Source: Paulinella micropora
Lineage: Eukaryota; Cercozoa; Imbricatea; Euglyphida; Paulinellidae
Assembly: GCA_019918135.1 (NCBI GenBank)
Contig: WBZZ01004788.1
Coordinates: forward strand, 1 to 64,000
Length of the DNA stretch: 64,000 bases
Direction: 5' to 3'
Program-made: the position numbers and the translations under genes
The notes under the pieces: model-generated
Databases searched by the model: none
What the model was told of the DNA's origin: nothing
Seen by the model: only the letters and a program-made list of their open reading frames with translations
Shown here: piece after piece, positions 46,226-55,639 of the stretch
Layout of the letters: the number at the start of each line of letters is the position of its first letter
How positions within the stretch are numbered: the stretch's first letter is position 1

Positions 46226-47182
46226 TTATGCCTTCCTCTCTCTTTTACTTGTTCTAATATTTTCTGGTTCTATTTCTTCTCTTTTTAACAATTCTTTTGT
46301 CTTTTTTTCTTTGATAACTTCTTTCGTTTGCTCCTTCATATCTTTTTCTTCGTCAATCGGTTTATTGAAATCAGTTTTCAATAAATCACGTGGACTTACC
46401 AACTCATCGTTATTTAGTATGATTTTAAACCCTTTTCGTCCTTTGACTTTATAAATAATCTTAGAGAAAGTCTTACCACCTTTTGAAAAAACATTTCTTT
46501 TATTTTCTTTTCTTACACTATCGCCAACGTTGAATTCGTCTATTAAATTATCACGAGTTATAGTCTGTTTATTTTTATCTCTTCTAGCAAAGACATCCAC
46601 AGGTTTGGCTTGAATTCCTCTATGAAGTTTATGATTATACGCATTGACTAAGTCTTGAATATAACTTACCCAGTCAAAATTTCTATTAGTTTCAAATAAT
46701 AAATCCAACCACCTTCTAATACTTCTTATCACTCTATCAACAACCGCAAGCGCTCTATGGTCGCCGACTTCAACGACATCATGTTTAATTCCGTTTGTAT
46801 TAAAATATTCACGAGTTGCTCCTTTATATTCTCCCCCGCTGTCAGTGGTAATTGATTTCGGTTTATAAGGTATAGATTTTAAAGCATAATAAACTTCTTG
46901 TGCTGTTTTATTTTTTAGTGGTTTTATTGTTAAATATCTAGAATGGCAATCAATCCAAACAAACATCCAAGCATAGCCTTTATTGCCTTTCTTATCTTTT
47001 ATCTTACTCATATCTGCTAAGTCTAAGAAAACTTGGTCTAAAGGTTTATCAACCCATATCGTGTTCCATATTTTTGGATTCTTTTTCTGGTGGTGAATTT
47101 CAAGGGCTTCTTCTTCTTTTGTTTTGACCACATCTCCCGTAGGTGTGTCTTCCGCATTAATAATTATATGTTTATTATCCAT
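46226..47182 (-). CDS. rve-type (retrovirus-like) integrase
   Basis: Start chosen at 47,182 (MDNKHIIINAEDTPTGDVVK), because the frame further upstream overlaps the divergent methyltransferase start. The catalytic core shows FVWIDCHSRYLTIKPLKNKT and ITTDSGGEYKGATREYFNTN, with HRALAVVDRVIRSIRRWLDL as the last core helix. NAYNHKLHRGIQAKPVDVFA and a C-terminal SH3/chromo-like part (FNVGDSVRK, FSKIIYKVKGRKGFKIILN) follow. This family integrates Polintons, virophages and Polinton-like viruses. The lysine/glutamate-rich tail is typical. Confidence 0.85.
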   Translation of the reverse strand: MDNKHIIINAEDTPTGDVVKTKEEEALEIHHQKKNPKIWNTIWVDKPLDQVFLDLADMSKIKDKKGNKGYAWMFVWIDCHSRYLTIKPLKNKTAQEVYYALKSIPYKPKSITTDSGGEYKGATREYFNTNGIKHDVVEVGDHRALAVVDRVIRSIRRWLDLLFETNRNFDWVSYIQDLVNAYNHKLHRGIQAKPVDVFARRDKNKQTITRDNLIDEFNVGDSVRKENKRNVFSKGGKTFSKIIYKVKGRKGFKIILNNDELVSPRDLLKTDFNKPIDEEKDMKEQTKEVIKEKKTKELLKREEIEPENIRTSKRERKA

Positions 47183-47221
47183 ACTGAAGATTTTTAAAAA
47201 AGTTTCTATATTTATATAACT

Positions 47222-48202
47222 ATGGATATAAAATTTTTTAATGCGGACTGCTTGGAACAAATACCAAAGATAGAAGACAAAGTTAATTTGGTTTTAGTTG
47301 ATTTACCATATGGGCAGACCGCTTGCGAATGGGACACGGCCATAGACTTAAAGCGAATGTGGGTTGAACTAAAAAAAGTATGTAAGCGGAATTGTATATA
47401 TGTTTTCTTTACTACTACTAAATTCGGCTACAAACTCATTCAATCTAATGAGAACTGGTTTCGTTATGACCTCATATGGGAAAAGAGCATAAAAGTTGGT
47501 TTCTTATCTGCTAACAAAATGCCACTTAGAAAACACGAAATGATATACATATTTGCTGATGATGGTGTAGATTTAGATGTATCGCAGAATTTAGGACTTC
47601 GTGAATACTTCGGAAAGATTAAGAAACATATAGGAAAAACGAAAAAGCAGATAACAGAAGAATGCGGAAGTGTAGCAGGTAATAATCATTGTTTTTACAT
47701 CACCTCATCTCAATTTTCGCTCCCAACACAAGAAACATATAATCAATTCATAGAGAAATATAAGATAAATGAAATGGAAGGTTTCAGAGAGTTTAAAGAC
47801 TTAAAAGCAGAATGGGGGTGGAAATACACATATAACCCACAGAAAAAGGAAGGTAAAGCATATAAGACGAAAGGAAAGGGGAAGATAGGTATTTATGGAA
47901 CGGAAAGAATAAATGGAGTAAATAAAGGCGACCGACATCCTTCATCAATCTTACAATTTAACCATCCGCCCAAATCGCTTCACCCCACACAGAAGCCAGT
48001 AGAAATATGTGAATGGTTAATTAAAACATATTCAAACGAAGGCGACTTAGTGTTAGACTTTACGATGGGAAGCGGGACAACTTGCATCGCCTGTATGAAT
48101 ACTAAAAGGCGGTTTATAGGTATTGAGAAAGATAAAGACATATTTGAAACAGCAAAAAAAAGAATTGACGAACACATAATTAATATTAATAAACAAAATT
48201 AA
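47222..48202 (+). CDS. DNA methyltransferase (N6-adenine/N4-cytosine, beta type)
   Basis: 326 residues. Motif IV is NLVLVDLPYGQTACEWD near the N-terminus. The SAM-binding motif I DFTMGSGTTCIACMNTKRR is near the C-terminus, followed by FIGIEKDKDIFETAKKRI. The order IV then I is that of beta-type amino-methyltransferases. SLHPTQKPVEICEWLIKTYS before motif I is also characteristic. It probably protects or marks the element's own DNA. No restriction enzyme is seen next to it. Divergent from the integrase, with only about 40 bp between starts. Confidence 0.85.
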   Translation: MDIKFFNADCLEQIPKIEDKVNLVLVDLPYGQTACEWDTAIDLKRMWVELKKVCKRNCIYVFFTTTKFGYKLIQSNENWFRYDLIWEKSIKVGFLSANKMPLRKHEMIYIFADDGVDLDVSQNLGLREYFGKIKKHIGKTKKQITEECGSVAGNNHCFYITSSQFSLPTQETYNQFIEKYKINEMEGFREFKDLKAEWGWKYTYNPQKKEGKAYKTKGKGKIGIYGTERINGVNKGDRHPSSILQFNHPPKSLHPTQKPVEICEWLIKTYSNEGDLVLDFTMGSGTTCIACMNTKRRFIGIEKDKDIFETAKKRIDEHIININKQN

Positions 48203-48744
48203 AATTTTAGAAAACATTTTTCAATATCATTATTTTTTTCTTTCTTAGCACCTGAAGATTGATTATATACTTTCACGCTCACACTACTAGACTTTTTTCC
48301 TTTCCCCTTCTTCTGCTTCGGTTCTTCTTCTTCACTACTTTCGCTTTCACTTTCTTCACTCTGATCTATTTCGACGCGTCGAAATAGATCTGGCTGTTGC
48401 TCTGGCTTCTTGTTTTTCTTCGCTCTCTTAGTCTCAGCCTTCGCTCTTTTGATTTTCATCTTAGCCATCTTTTCGGCAATGATATCAGTGAAATCAACCT
48501 CATCTTCACTCTCACTTTTCTCCTCTGGGCTATCATTATCATGTTCAGTAATAATATCCTTAGCCAAGTTCTTTTCTTCAATTTGTTTTATTCGTTCCTC
48601 CATATCTTCGTCTTCTTGCTTTACCGCGTTTCTATATTGTGCCAATACATTTTTGGCATGTTCCATCTTTCGTTGTTTCGCTTTTGCTTTTATTCCTTCC
48701 ACAGCACTACCCCAATTCTTACGACTTGCTTCTGCGGACGGCAT
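48199..48744 (-). CDS. charged coiled-coil protein, 181 aa
   Basis: MPSAEASRKNWGSAVEGIKA, then long Lys/Glu helices (KMEHAKNVLAQYRNAVKQED) and Ser/Glu-rich patches (SEESESESSEEEEPKQKKGK). No family recognised. It overlaps the end of the methyltransferase gene by four bases, tail to tail. A perfect 28-bp palindrome at 48,363-48,390 lies inside the coding sequence. Confidence 0.55.
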   Translation of the reverse strand: MPSAEASRKNWGSAVEGIKAKAKQRKMEHAKNVLAQYRNAVKQEDEDMEERIKQIEEKNLAKDIITEHDNDSPEEKSESEDEVDFTDIIAEKMAKMKIKRAKAETKRAKKNKKPEQQPDLFRRVEIDQSEESESESSEEEEPKQKKGKGKKSSSVSVKVYNQSSGAKKEKNNDIEKCFLKF

Positions 48745-48811
48745 TCTATACTAAAACTTTTATATTTTAGTATTTTTAATAATTAATAAATATTTAATTA
48801 CTTAATATAAC

Positions 48812-51800
48812 ATGAGTCAATATAAGTCGCTCTTAGGCTTGTCAGAATTGGCCGTTGATAGTCTAGATATTAAAAATTTAGATCTAACCAATACCAACAT
48901 AGTAGGCTTAAACACAGACAGAGTGCCAGAAGATGCCGACCCCGTAAATCTTTATTTCACTGACGGGCGATTTGATGCGAGACTGACAACCAAATCAACC
49001 ACTGACCTAAAAGAAGGAAAAAATTTATACTACACCGAGCAACGAGTGAGGGACAACGACGAGGTTAAGGCTTCAACTCAACACCGCTCAAATACAAGTA
49101 ATCCGCACCAAACCAGTCTTTACAATTTGATAGACACAAACATATCCGCGCCCTCAGTCGGTCAATACTTAACATATAATGACGTGGATGGTAAATGGAG
49201 AAATACCACTATTGGGTCAATTGACACACTCACCGATGTAGTCATATCCGCACCAATAGCGATGAATAGTTATCTTACATATAATTCAATAAACTGGGTA
49301 AATAAAACCTTTCCGATAAATGTGGATGAATTCGGCAATATTAATATGGGCGGTAATTTGAATATAACAGGAGTAAATTTATTAAATACGAAAGATGTTG
49401 ATGATTGGATAACAGAGCACATAGCAAACAATGCGAAAGTATCCGCAGATGGTTCAATTAATACACACAGCGATGTGTTAATTACAGGCACACCCGCCGA
49501 TAATCAATTGCTTATTTATAGCACGGGACAATGGAGAAATGTTGCTCCACCTTTTCTAAGATTAGACGGAACAGCAAGCATGACGGGTGAATTAAATATG
49601 GGAGGGTTTGCGATTTCAAATGTTGGCAATGTTGATGGTATTGATATTTCAACTCTTGACACTTCGGTAGTCAAATTAACAGGAGACCAAACCATATCAG
49701 GAAATAAAATATTTACCACTTATGTAGGTATAAAGGATCTAAATCCATTAAATACAGGAAGGTTATTTTTCAACTTCAATAATAGTATTGGTGCCATTTA
49801 TTCGGCAGAGGCAAATGGAGTAACGGGATATCCATTGAATATTGTCGGTTCGTCCATAACTCTCGCTCCAACCACAGGAAGTGGAATAATATTGACGGGT
49901 AATATTTTAAATTTTAACAGCACAACGGCAATCAGCGGACTTCCAGCACCAGTCTATGACGGCGATGCTTCAACGAAAGCATACACCGATACGAAACTTG
50001 CAAAGGACGGCACGACGGCTATGACGGGTAGTTTGAATATGGGGGGTTTTAACATAACGAGTTTAGCCTCATTACAGATGGGGGCTTCTACAGATGCTTC
50101 TGCTTTCAAAATAGGTGATGACGCTAACTCGCGACACCACCTCGTTTCAAATAGAGATGTGGTTTTTAATTGTTATCAACCATTAGGGAATTCACCAGCC
50201 TTTTACTTCAGACACAATACAACTAAATACAATATTAACAACTATACGGACTTATTTACGATTTATGGAGATAAATCCGTTTCGGTGCTAGGCGATTTAG
50301 TAGTCGGAGCAGGTAAAAAAATAATCATAGACAGGTCTGGTTTTACAAATACAAACAATAAACTAGTGTTGTATGATGGTGGAACGGGCTCAACAACATT
50401 ATTTTATGGTTTAGGTATTTCGGCTGGCACATTGATGTATAATGTCGGCGAATTATCTAATAACCATATATTTTACTATGGTGCTACAAATGAATTATTT
50501 AGAATTGGTAATGCGGGAATTACTGCTTCAAAGTCAATAACGGCGAATGGCGGACTAAATATGGGAGGGCAAAGCATAACAAATGTAAATCTGGTTGATG
50601 GTGTTGATGTATCCACCCTTGACACTTCAGTAGTTAAACTAACAGGAAACCAAACCATAGCAGGAATTAAGACATTTAGCAGTGCCCTTGAAATAACAGG
50701 AAATTCAACGAATGCTACAACGAAGGGAACATTCGTGGTTTTTAACTCCACAGCCAATATAGGAACTATCGGTTGCCTTGATATGGGCACGGGTGTTAAT
50801 TATAACTTTGAAATAAATGCGAAAAAAGTAAGTTTCGTTATTGATGGAGCGATAGTCGGTTGGGTAAATGCTTCGGGGCTAGATTGTAATAGTAGCAAAA
50901 TAGCCAACCTTGGAACTCCGACATTGGCGGCCGATGGAGCAAACAAAAGTTATGTAGATACATTGGACGGGCAAAATGTGAAACTAACTGGAGACCAAAC
51001 AATAACAGGAATTAAAATATTTAATGGAACGAGAAACGATGTACGTGGGCTTACTTTGTTAAACCAAGCCGATTTCAATAATGTGGATATCATTAATGGC
51101 GGAAATATTACATATAATGGGGCACGGATATTAAACCAAAATGGAGGAGATATATTCTTTTCACAGACAACGGGTGATTGGCAGTCTTTCTTATATACTT
51201 TAAATACTGATTCAAGTGGAACCGCCAACCAACGAGGATATGTATTTACAAATGTGGCTTTTGATGGTGTAAAGGGTGCGGGACTTTATATTTCAAAACT
51301 TTTGGACAATAAAAGTGCTTCGTCTGATATCGTTCGTTTTAATAATGCGGGTGGTATGCGGTTTTATGGGGCTTTGGATATGAATTCAAACAACATAACA
51401 AATGGCGGAACAATAACAGGAACCTCAATTACTTCAACCGCGGGAATATCAACAACCACGCTCACAACGAGTGATAACGTAGTAGTCGGAGCAGGTAAAA
51501 AAATATTCGTAGACAGAAATGCGGATGCTAATAATAAATTAGTCGTATATGATGGTAATTCAAATTCTACAACAGAATTTCAAGGTCTTGGGACTGGTAA
51601 TGGTGTATTTAAATATAATGCCCCTACAAACGATAGCCATGTATTTTATGTCGCTGGTTCAACTGAATTATTTAGAATTAATAACACAACAATCACGGCT
51701 TCAAAGTCAATAACAGCAAATGCGGGGATTACACACACAGGAGTGATAACAACAACAACAGGAGTTGGAAATGGCTGTAAAATATCGATTCAAGGAGCAA

Positions 51801-52702
51801 CAAACGGGGGAAATACCCGTGGAATATTTATGTGGGAAACTGGTGATTCAAACTGGGGGATTTATATGGGTCAATTTGGGGCGGGTAGGTCATTAAGTGG
51901 AGGAACAGCACCAGCAGGAAATGGATTTAGTAGTTATGCTATAAGATTTAGAGTTGTTAATGATTCGACTAATGGATTTATATGGGAAAATAATACTGAT
52001 ACTGCTTTAATGTCGTTGAGAGGGAGCGATGGATTTTTGTGGAGCAAAGGTGGCTTTCAAGCAGATGGTGGTATAACTATTCCAACAACATCCAGCGGTT
52101 TTTTGACATCAAGACCAAGACCAGCCTATCCAACTGAACCACAAATACATATGAAAAATGGTGCGAGTGGTAATTATGGAGATATAGGCTATAATGGAAA
52201 TGTAATGGTATGGAATACTACAAATTCTAGTGGCGAACCTCATTCTGGTTTCGTTTATCTAGGAATAGGTGCGACATCTTGGACACCTAGCTCAGATAGA
52301 AGACTAAAAGCAGATATTAATACGCTAGACTGCCACGACTGCTGTGAGAAACTACTAAAAATCAACTGCTGTTCGTATTATTGGAAAGCAGACGAGAAGA
52401 AAGAAAAAAAGAACTTTGGGTTTATTGCCGACGAAGTTAAAAAATTATTTCCAGATTTTGTATCAGATAGCGGGATAAAAGCGGATGATGGGGAAAGCAA
52501 CCTTGAAGGAGTATCATATCAAGATTTTATACCAGTATTAATTAGTGCTTTTCAACATATGGCGGAAAAGGTAGGTAATCTCCAACGTGTTGGAGATAAT
52601 TTAGAAAAAGAAAATAAAAATCTTATGAATATACTACAAGACCAAGCGAACCAATTAGCAGAAATTAGAGCAGTCGTATTCCCTACCAATGCCACCGCCT
52701 AG
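48812..52702 (+). CDS. fibre protein with C-terminal S74 chaperone
   Basis: 1,296 residues. Beta-structured repeats such as TSVVKLTGDQTISGNKIFTT, SVVKLTGNQTIAGIKTF and NVKLTGDQTITGIKIF are spread over the body, like phage tail fibres. The C-terminus is a peptidase S74 intramolecular chaperone: SSDRRLKADINTLDCHDCCE, FGFIADEVKKLFPDFVSDSG, GVSYQDFIPVLISAFQHMAE, then a coiled coil. S74 domains help trimeric fibres fold and then cut themselves off. It is likely the host-attachment fibre of the particle. A 20-bp palindrome at 52,578-52,597 encodes LQRVGD between the chaperone and the coiled coil. Confidence 0.85.
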   Translation: MSQYKSLLGLSELAVDSLDIKNLDLTNTNIVGLNTDRVPEDADPVNLYFTDGRFDARLTTKSTTDLKEGKNLYYTEQRVRDNDEVKASTQHRSNTSNPHQTSLYNLIDTNISAPSVGQYLTYNDVDGKWRNTTIGSIDTLTDVVISAPIAMNSYLTYNSINWVNKTFPINVDEFGNINMGGNLNITGVNLLNTKDVDDWITEHIANNAKVSADGSINTHSDVLITGTPADNQLLIYSTGQWRNVAPPFLRLDGTASMTGELNMGGFAISNVGNVDGIDISTLDTSVVKLTGDQTISGNKIFTTYVGIKDLNPLNTGRLFFNFNNSIGAIYSAEANGVTGYPLNIVGSSITLAPTTGSGIILTGNILNFNSTTAISGLPAPVYDGDASTKAYTDTKLAKDGTTAMTGSLNMGGFNITSLASLQMGASTDASAFKIGDDANSRHHLVSNRDVVFNCYQPLGNSPAFYFRHNTTKYNINNYTDLFTIYGDKSVSVLGDLVVGAGKKIIIDRSGFTNTNNKLVLYDGGTGSTTLFYGLGISAGTLMYNVGELSNNHIFYYGATNELFRIGNAGITASKSITANGGLNMGGQSITNVNLVDGVDVSTLDTSVVKLTGNQTIAGIKTFSSALEITGNSTNATTKGTFVVFNSTANIGTIGCLDMGTGVNYNFEINAKKVSFVIDGAIVGWVNASGLDCNSSKIANLGTPTLAADGANKSYVDTLDGQNVKLTGDQTITGIKIFNGTRNDVRGLTLLNQADFNNVDIINGGNITYNGARILNQNGGDIFFSQTTGDWQSFLYTLNTDSSGTANQRGYVFTNVAFDGVKGAGLYISKLLDNKSASSDIVRFNNAGGMRFYGALDMNSNNITNGGTITGTSITSTAGISTTTLTTSDNVVVGAGKKIFVDRNADANNKLVVYDGNSNSTTEFQGLGTGNGVFKYNAPTNDSHVFYVAGSTELFRINNTTITASKSITANAGITHTGVITTTTGVGNGCKISIQGATNGGNTRGIFMWETGDSNWGIYMGQFGAGRSLSGGTAPAGNGFSSYAIRFRVVNDSTNGFIWENNTDTALMSLRGSDGFLWSKGGFQADGGITIPTTSSGFLTSRPRPAYPTEPQIHMKNGASGNYGDIGYNGNVMVWNTTNSSGEPHSGFVYLGIGATSWTPSSDRRLKADINTLDCHDCCEKLLKINCCSYYWKADEKKEKKNFGFIADEVKKLFPDFVSDSGIKADDGESNLEGVSYQDFIPVLISAFQHMAEKVGNLQRVGDNLEKENKNLMNILQDQANQLAEIRAVVFPTNATA

Positions 52703-53039
52703 ATTACACCCATCACCGCCTATGATTGATTTGGCGGATGGCGAACTAAAACCAGAATTAAAAAATAGAGTTTTAGACATTTCATTGAAGAATGAAGAAA
52801 AAAAGATAGAGCACGAACTGGAAGATAACTGGAATTGTTGTTGTATAAAAAACAGACCGACCGACAGCCGAATGATTAAATATTTATTTCAAATGGTTAT
52901 AATAATATCAATCATATCTATCTGTTTAGCAAAACTCGTTCAACATAACTTACCATGCGAGCAAACTAATGTATATGTTGGTATTCTAACCCTTATGGTC
53001 GGAATAGTTTTACCTTCCCCGTCTTCAAGTAAGAAGTAA
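52689..53039 (+). CDS. small membrane protein, 116 aa
   Basis: Overlaps the fibre gene by 14 bp. Charged N-terminal half, then hydrophobic segments MVIIISIISICLAKLV (about residues 72-87) and YVGILTLMVGIVLPSP (about 97-112). It could be a membrane or holin-like component. No family recognised. Confidence 0.5.
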   Translation: MPPPRLHPSPPMIDLADGELKPELKNRVLDISLKNEEKKIEHELEDNWNCCCIKNRPTDSRMIKYLFQMVIIISIISICLAKLVQHNLPCEQTNVYVGILTLMVGIVLPSPSSSKK

Positions 53040-53041
53040 TT

Positions 53042-53581
53042 TTAAAGACCAAAGGCGGATAAACCAAGCATATTGTTTCTTTGTCTGTATTTTTTCTGTA
53101 ATTGTAATATTTTTTCTTTATTTTCTTCTCTATATTTTTTCTTTTTTTGTAATATTTGTTCTTGGTTTTCTACATAGTATTCTTTCTTTTTTTGTGTTAC
53201 TCGCTCCTTATTTTTTTCATACCACTCTTTCTTCTTTTGCGTCAATTGTTCTTTATTTAGTTCCCGCCATTCTTTATGAGGTCTACATTCTATTTTTTTA
53301 TTGACGCAATTTTCTGTTTGTCTAATCAATTCTCCTTCTCGCTTTCTTAGTTGATATACATTTTCACATGGGTAATCTTCAATTAGTTCAATATAAGTAT
53401 CCACATGTTGCATTATTTCAAAACTAGTAGTATAGTAATGTTTTCCATTTATATATCGTTTGTAAGTTGATTTATGATCTACAAGTATTTGCGATAATGA
53501 CTGAGTTGTTGAACCAATGTATATCAGATTAGTCTGATGTGATCTAATAGCATAAATCTTTCCTTGCTTGTAGTCTGGCAT
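53042..53581 (-). CDS. GIY-YIG endonuclease-like protein
   Basis: The start at 53,581 gives MPDYKQGKIYAIRSHQTNLI. The GIY-YIG pattern is KIYAIRS, then LIYIGSTTQSLSQILVDHKS. A C-terminal array of basic coiled repeats (KKKEWYEKNKERVTQKKKEY) follows. Such stand-alone nucleases are common in giant viruses and virophages and may be homing-type. About 180 residues. Confidence 0.75.
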   Translation of the reverse strand: MPDYKQGKIYAIRSHQTNLIYIGSTTQSLSQILVDHKSTYKRYINGKHYYTTSFEIMQHVDTYIELIEDYPCENVYQLRKREGELIRQTENCVNKKIECRPHKEWRELNKEQLTQKKKEWYEKNKERVTQKKKEYYVENQEQILQKKKKYREENKEKILQLQKKYRQRNNMLGLSAFGL

Positions 53582-53628
53582 TATGGTTTTATATGGTTTA
53601 TTATGGTTATGTTTAAATAGAATAACAT

Positions 53629-53907
53629 TCATATATATGTCCTGTACCAAGAAGCATCATTACCCGCACAGAATAAAGGAATACTTTCGCTAAATGACCT
53701 ACAATCGTTTAAACCATTGTTAATATAAATACAAGTAAAATTATTATTTAGACCCGATTGAATACAATGAATACAATTCGCCGTTTTTTGACCAAAGTCT
53801 CTATTTAAAATGAAAAAATCACACATAGTCCGAGCAATAGCAAATCTCCAACAAGTTGGAGATAACACAAATAACAATAATATTAAAAACATTTTTTTAT
53901 ATATCAA
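53629..53907 (-). CDS. small cysteine-rich exported protein
   Basis: Up to 92 residues. A hydrophobic start (MFLILLLFVLSPTCWRFAIA) looks like a signal peptide. It is followed by a cysteine-rich part (CIHCIQSGLNNNFTCIYINN). The family palindrome at 53,844-53,863 codes for part of the signal peptide region (SPTCWR). No family recognised. Confidence 0.4.
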   Translation of the reverse strand: MIYKKMFLILLLFVLSPTCWRFAIARTMCDFFILNRDFGQKTANCIHCIQSGLNNNFTCIYINNGLNDCRSFSESIPLFCAGNDASWYRTYI

Positions 53908-53938
53908 AGATTTTTTTAAATCTTATATTATATAAACT

Positions 53939-54202
53939 ATGTCAGAATTCAAATATCAGCGGATTATTTTTCTAAGTAATGATTTCGGAGCGACCAAAAC
54001 ATTTAATAAAAATATTCAAATGTCATTTACACCAACTAAAATGAATGTTAAGTTTATTCACTACTACAACGACCACACTGAAACCAAAACCAGAATTCTT
54101 TACATGGACAGAATTGGAATTATCGGAACATTTGCGGACAGCACCACGGCAAACATTTCAAACCTCAGTTATAATTTGGGGGTCGTCGGTTGGACGGACT
54201 GA
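53939..54202 (+). CDS. small unknown protein of the element
   Basis: MSEFKYQRIIFLSNDFGATK, then TKMNVKFIHYYNDHTETKTR. Beta-rich. Small proteins like this sit near the capsid genes of Polinton-like viruses, but I cannot name it. Confidence 0.4.
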   Translation: MSEFKYQRIIFLSNDFGATKTFNKNIQMSFTPTKMNVKFIHYYNDHTETKTRILYMDRIGIIGTFADSTTANISNLSYNLGVVGWTD

Positions 54203-54306
54203 CAATATACATTTAAAGTCCTTGAAACCGATAGCGGAAATATTGATACAGGAAATTTAGCAGGCCGAATTGTTGTGTGTTTGGAATTCGTAGGGTAGAA
54301 TATAGG

Positions 54307-55128
54307 ATGGAGAAAATAAACAACGTCAAAGTTCATGCCGTGAAACAAGATGGAAACGGAGATAAAAAAGCCAAGGGCTACAAACTATTTAATGAACCTT
54401 ACGCAAATATATTTCTGCTAGCCCGTAAGAAGAGCGGAAAAACGACAGCACTTTTTGAAATACTGAAAAGGACAACGGACAGAAAGACCTGTATTGTCAT
54501 TATTGCTTCAACAATACACAAGGATTACATTTATAAAGCAATGGTAAAGCACTTTAAGAACAGGGGAAACCCAATGGCAATTTATACCTTTCTCAAATCA
54601 GATGGTGTAAATGTTATTGATTACGAACTTGACAAACTGAACAGACAGGACAAGCAACACGAAGGAGAAGTAAAACATGATGAAAAGGAAATAGAGAAAC
54701 CACAATTTTTATACTTTGGAAAAGAAGAAAAAAAGAAACATAGCACCGCGGAGGCGAAAGAGAGGCCAAGCAAGTATATAACTCCAGAGGTTGTTTTTGT
54801 TTTGGATGATTTAGGGAGCGGATTAAGAGACAAGTCCGTAAGTGATTTGTTAAAAAAGAACAGACACTATAAATCAAAGGTGATTGTGTCAAGTCAGTAT
54901 TTGAACGACTTACGGCCAGAAGCAATTAAGCAGTTAGATTATTTATTAATCTTTCCAGCCCAATCACAGGACAAAATGGAACTCGTGTATAAGCACTTAG
55001 ACTTATCTTTTGATTTTGATTACTTTCTTCAAAAGTATCACGAGGCTACCAAAGAGAGATTTAATTTTCTGTATGTTTCAAGTGTTGATGATGAGTTAAG
55101 AAAAAACTTCGATTATCGCTTGCGATAA
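54307..55128 (+). CDS. A32/FtsK-HerA-type packaging ATPase
   Basis: About 273 residues from MEKINNVKVHAVKQDGNGDK; an ATG at 54,277 is an alternative start. The Walker A motif is IFLLARKKSGKTTALFEILK. Walker B is EVVFVLDDLGSGLRDKSVSD. KVIVSSQYLNDLRPEAIKQL is a sensor-like motif. This is the DNA-packaging ATPase family of Polintons, virophages and NCLDVs, which pumps DNA into the capsid. A lysine/glutamate-rich insert lies between Walker A and B (about residues 115-165). A strong hairpin (55,111-55,130) covers the stop. Confidence 0.82.
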   Translation: MEKINNVKVHAVKQDGNGDKKAKGYKLFNEPYANIFLLARKKSGKTTALFEILKRTTDRKTCIVIIASTIHKDYIYKAMVKHFKNRGNPMAIYTFLKSDGVNVIDYELDKLNRQDKQHEGEVKHDEKEIEKPQFLYFGKEEKKKHSTAEAKERPSKYITPEVVFVLDDLGSGLRDKSVSDLLKKNRHYKSKVIVSSQYLNDLRPEAIKQLDYLLIFPAQSQDKMELVYKHLDLSFDFDYFLQKYHEATKERFNFLYVSSVDDELRKNFDYRLR

Positions 55129-55188
55129 TCAGTTAGGTGTTCATGAAACACCAAAAACTTTAATTTAGCTTATCGCACGCGATAAGCA
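55111..55188. repeat. cluster of three hairpins after the ATPase gene
   Basis: GATTATCGCTTGCGATAATC (55,111-55,130), GGTGTTCATGAAACACC (about 55,135-55,151) and GCTTATCGCACGCGATAAGC (55,169-55,188). They lie at and after the ATPase stop and could terminate its transcript. Confidence 0.6.
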
Positions 55189-55274
55189 ATTATCACGCAA
55201 GGTGAATAATTTTCGTTTAAAATAAAAATTTTGTAAATTAATTATTTTCTGTATTATATATTCATCTATCTTTT

Positions 55275-55601
55275 ATGGTAGTAAAAACAACTCGTGTTGA
55301 AGTCATTCCAACAATCGGCAAACGAACTATTAACTCAAGCACTAATATGGCTGGAGGTAAAAAGAAAACAGGTCGCAAGAAGGGTAAGGGGCAGGCCGGC
55401 GGTAAAATTAACTGGCAAAAAGTGGGGAAAACAGCAGGGAATATTGAAAGGTGGTTAAGAAAGAATAAGGTAATCTCTAGGACTGCTGGAGCATTGAGTA
55501 GCGTTGGGGTGCCTTACGCTGGTAGTGTTGGTGCTGTAGCATCAAAACTTGGTTATGGTAAGCAGAGTGGGCGAGGCGCACTTAAGTTTAAAAAAAAATA
55601 A
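55275..55601 (+). CDS. small very basic protein (core or minor virion protein)
   Basis: 108 residues. MVVKTTRVEVIPTIGKRTIN is followed by a Lys/Gly-rich part (AGGKKKTGRKKGKGQAGGKI), an amphipathic helix (VGKTAGNIERWLRKNKVISR) and a Gly/Ala-rich tail. It could condense DNA like adenovirus core proteins. The position between packaging ATPase and protease fits a virion protein. Function inferred from composition only. Confidence 0.5.
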   Translation: MVVKTTRVEVIPTIGKRTINSSTNMAGGKKKTGRKKGKGQAGGKINWQKVGKTAGNIERWLRKNKVISRTAGALSSVGVPYAGSVGAVASKLGYGKQSGRGALKFKKK

Positions 55602-55639
55602 TTTGATATAACACAGAAGTATTTTTTTGTTTGTATAGA

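Noticed and set aside
46226-47182. LTR retrotransposon, because of the rve integrase
   Set aside because: No reverse transcriptase, gag-like gene or LTRs nearby. The neighbours are those of a Polinton-like virus.
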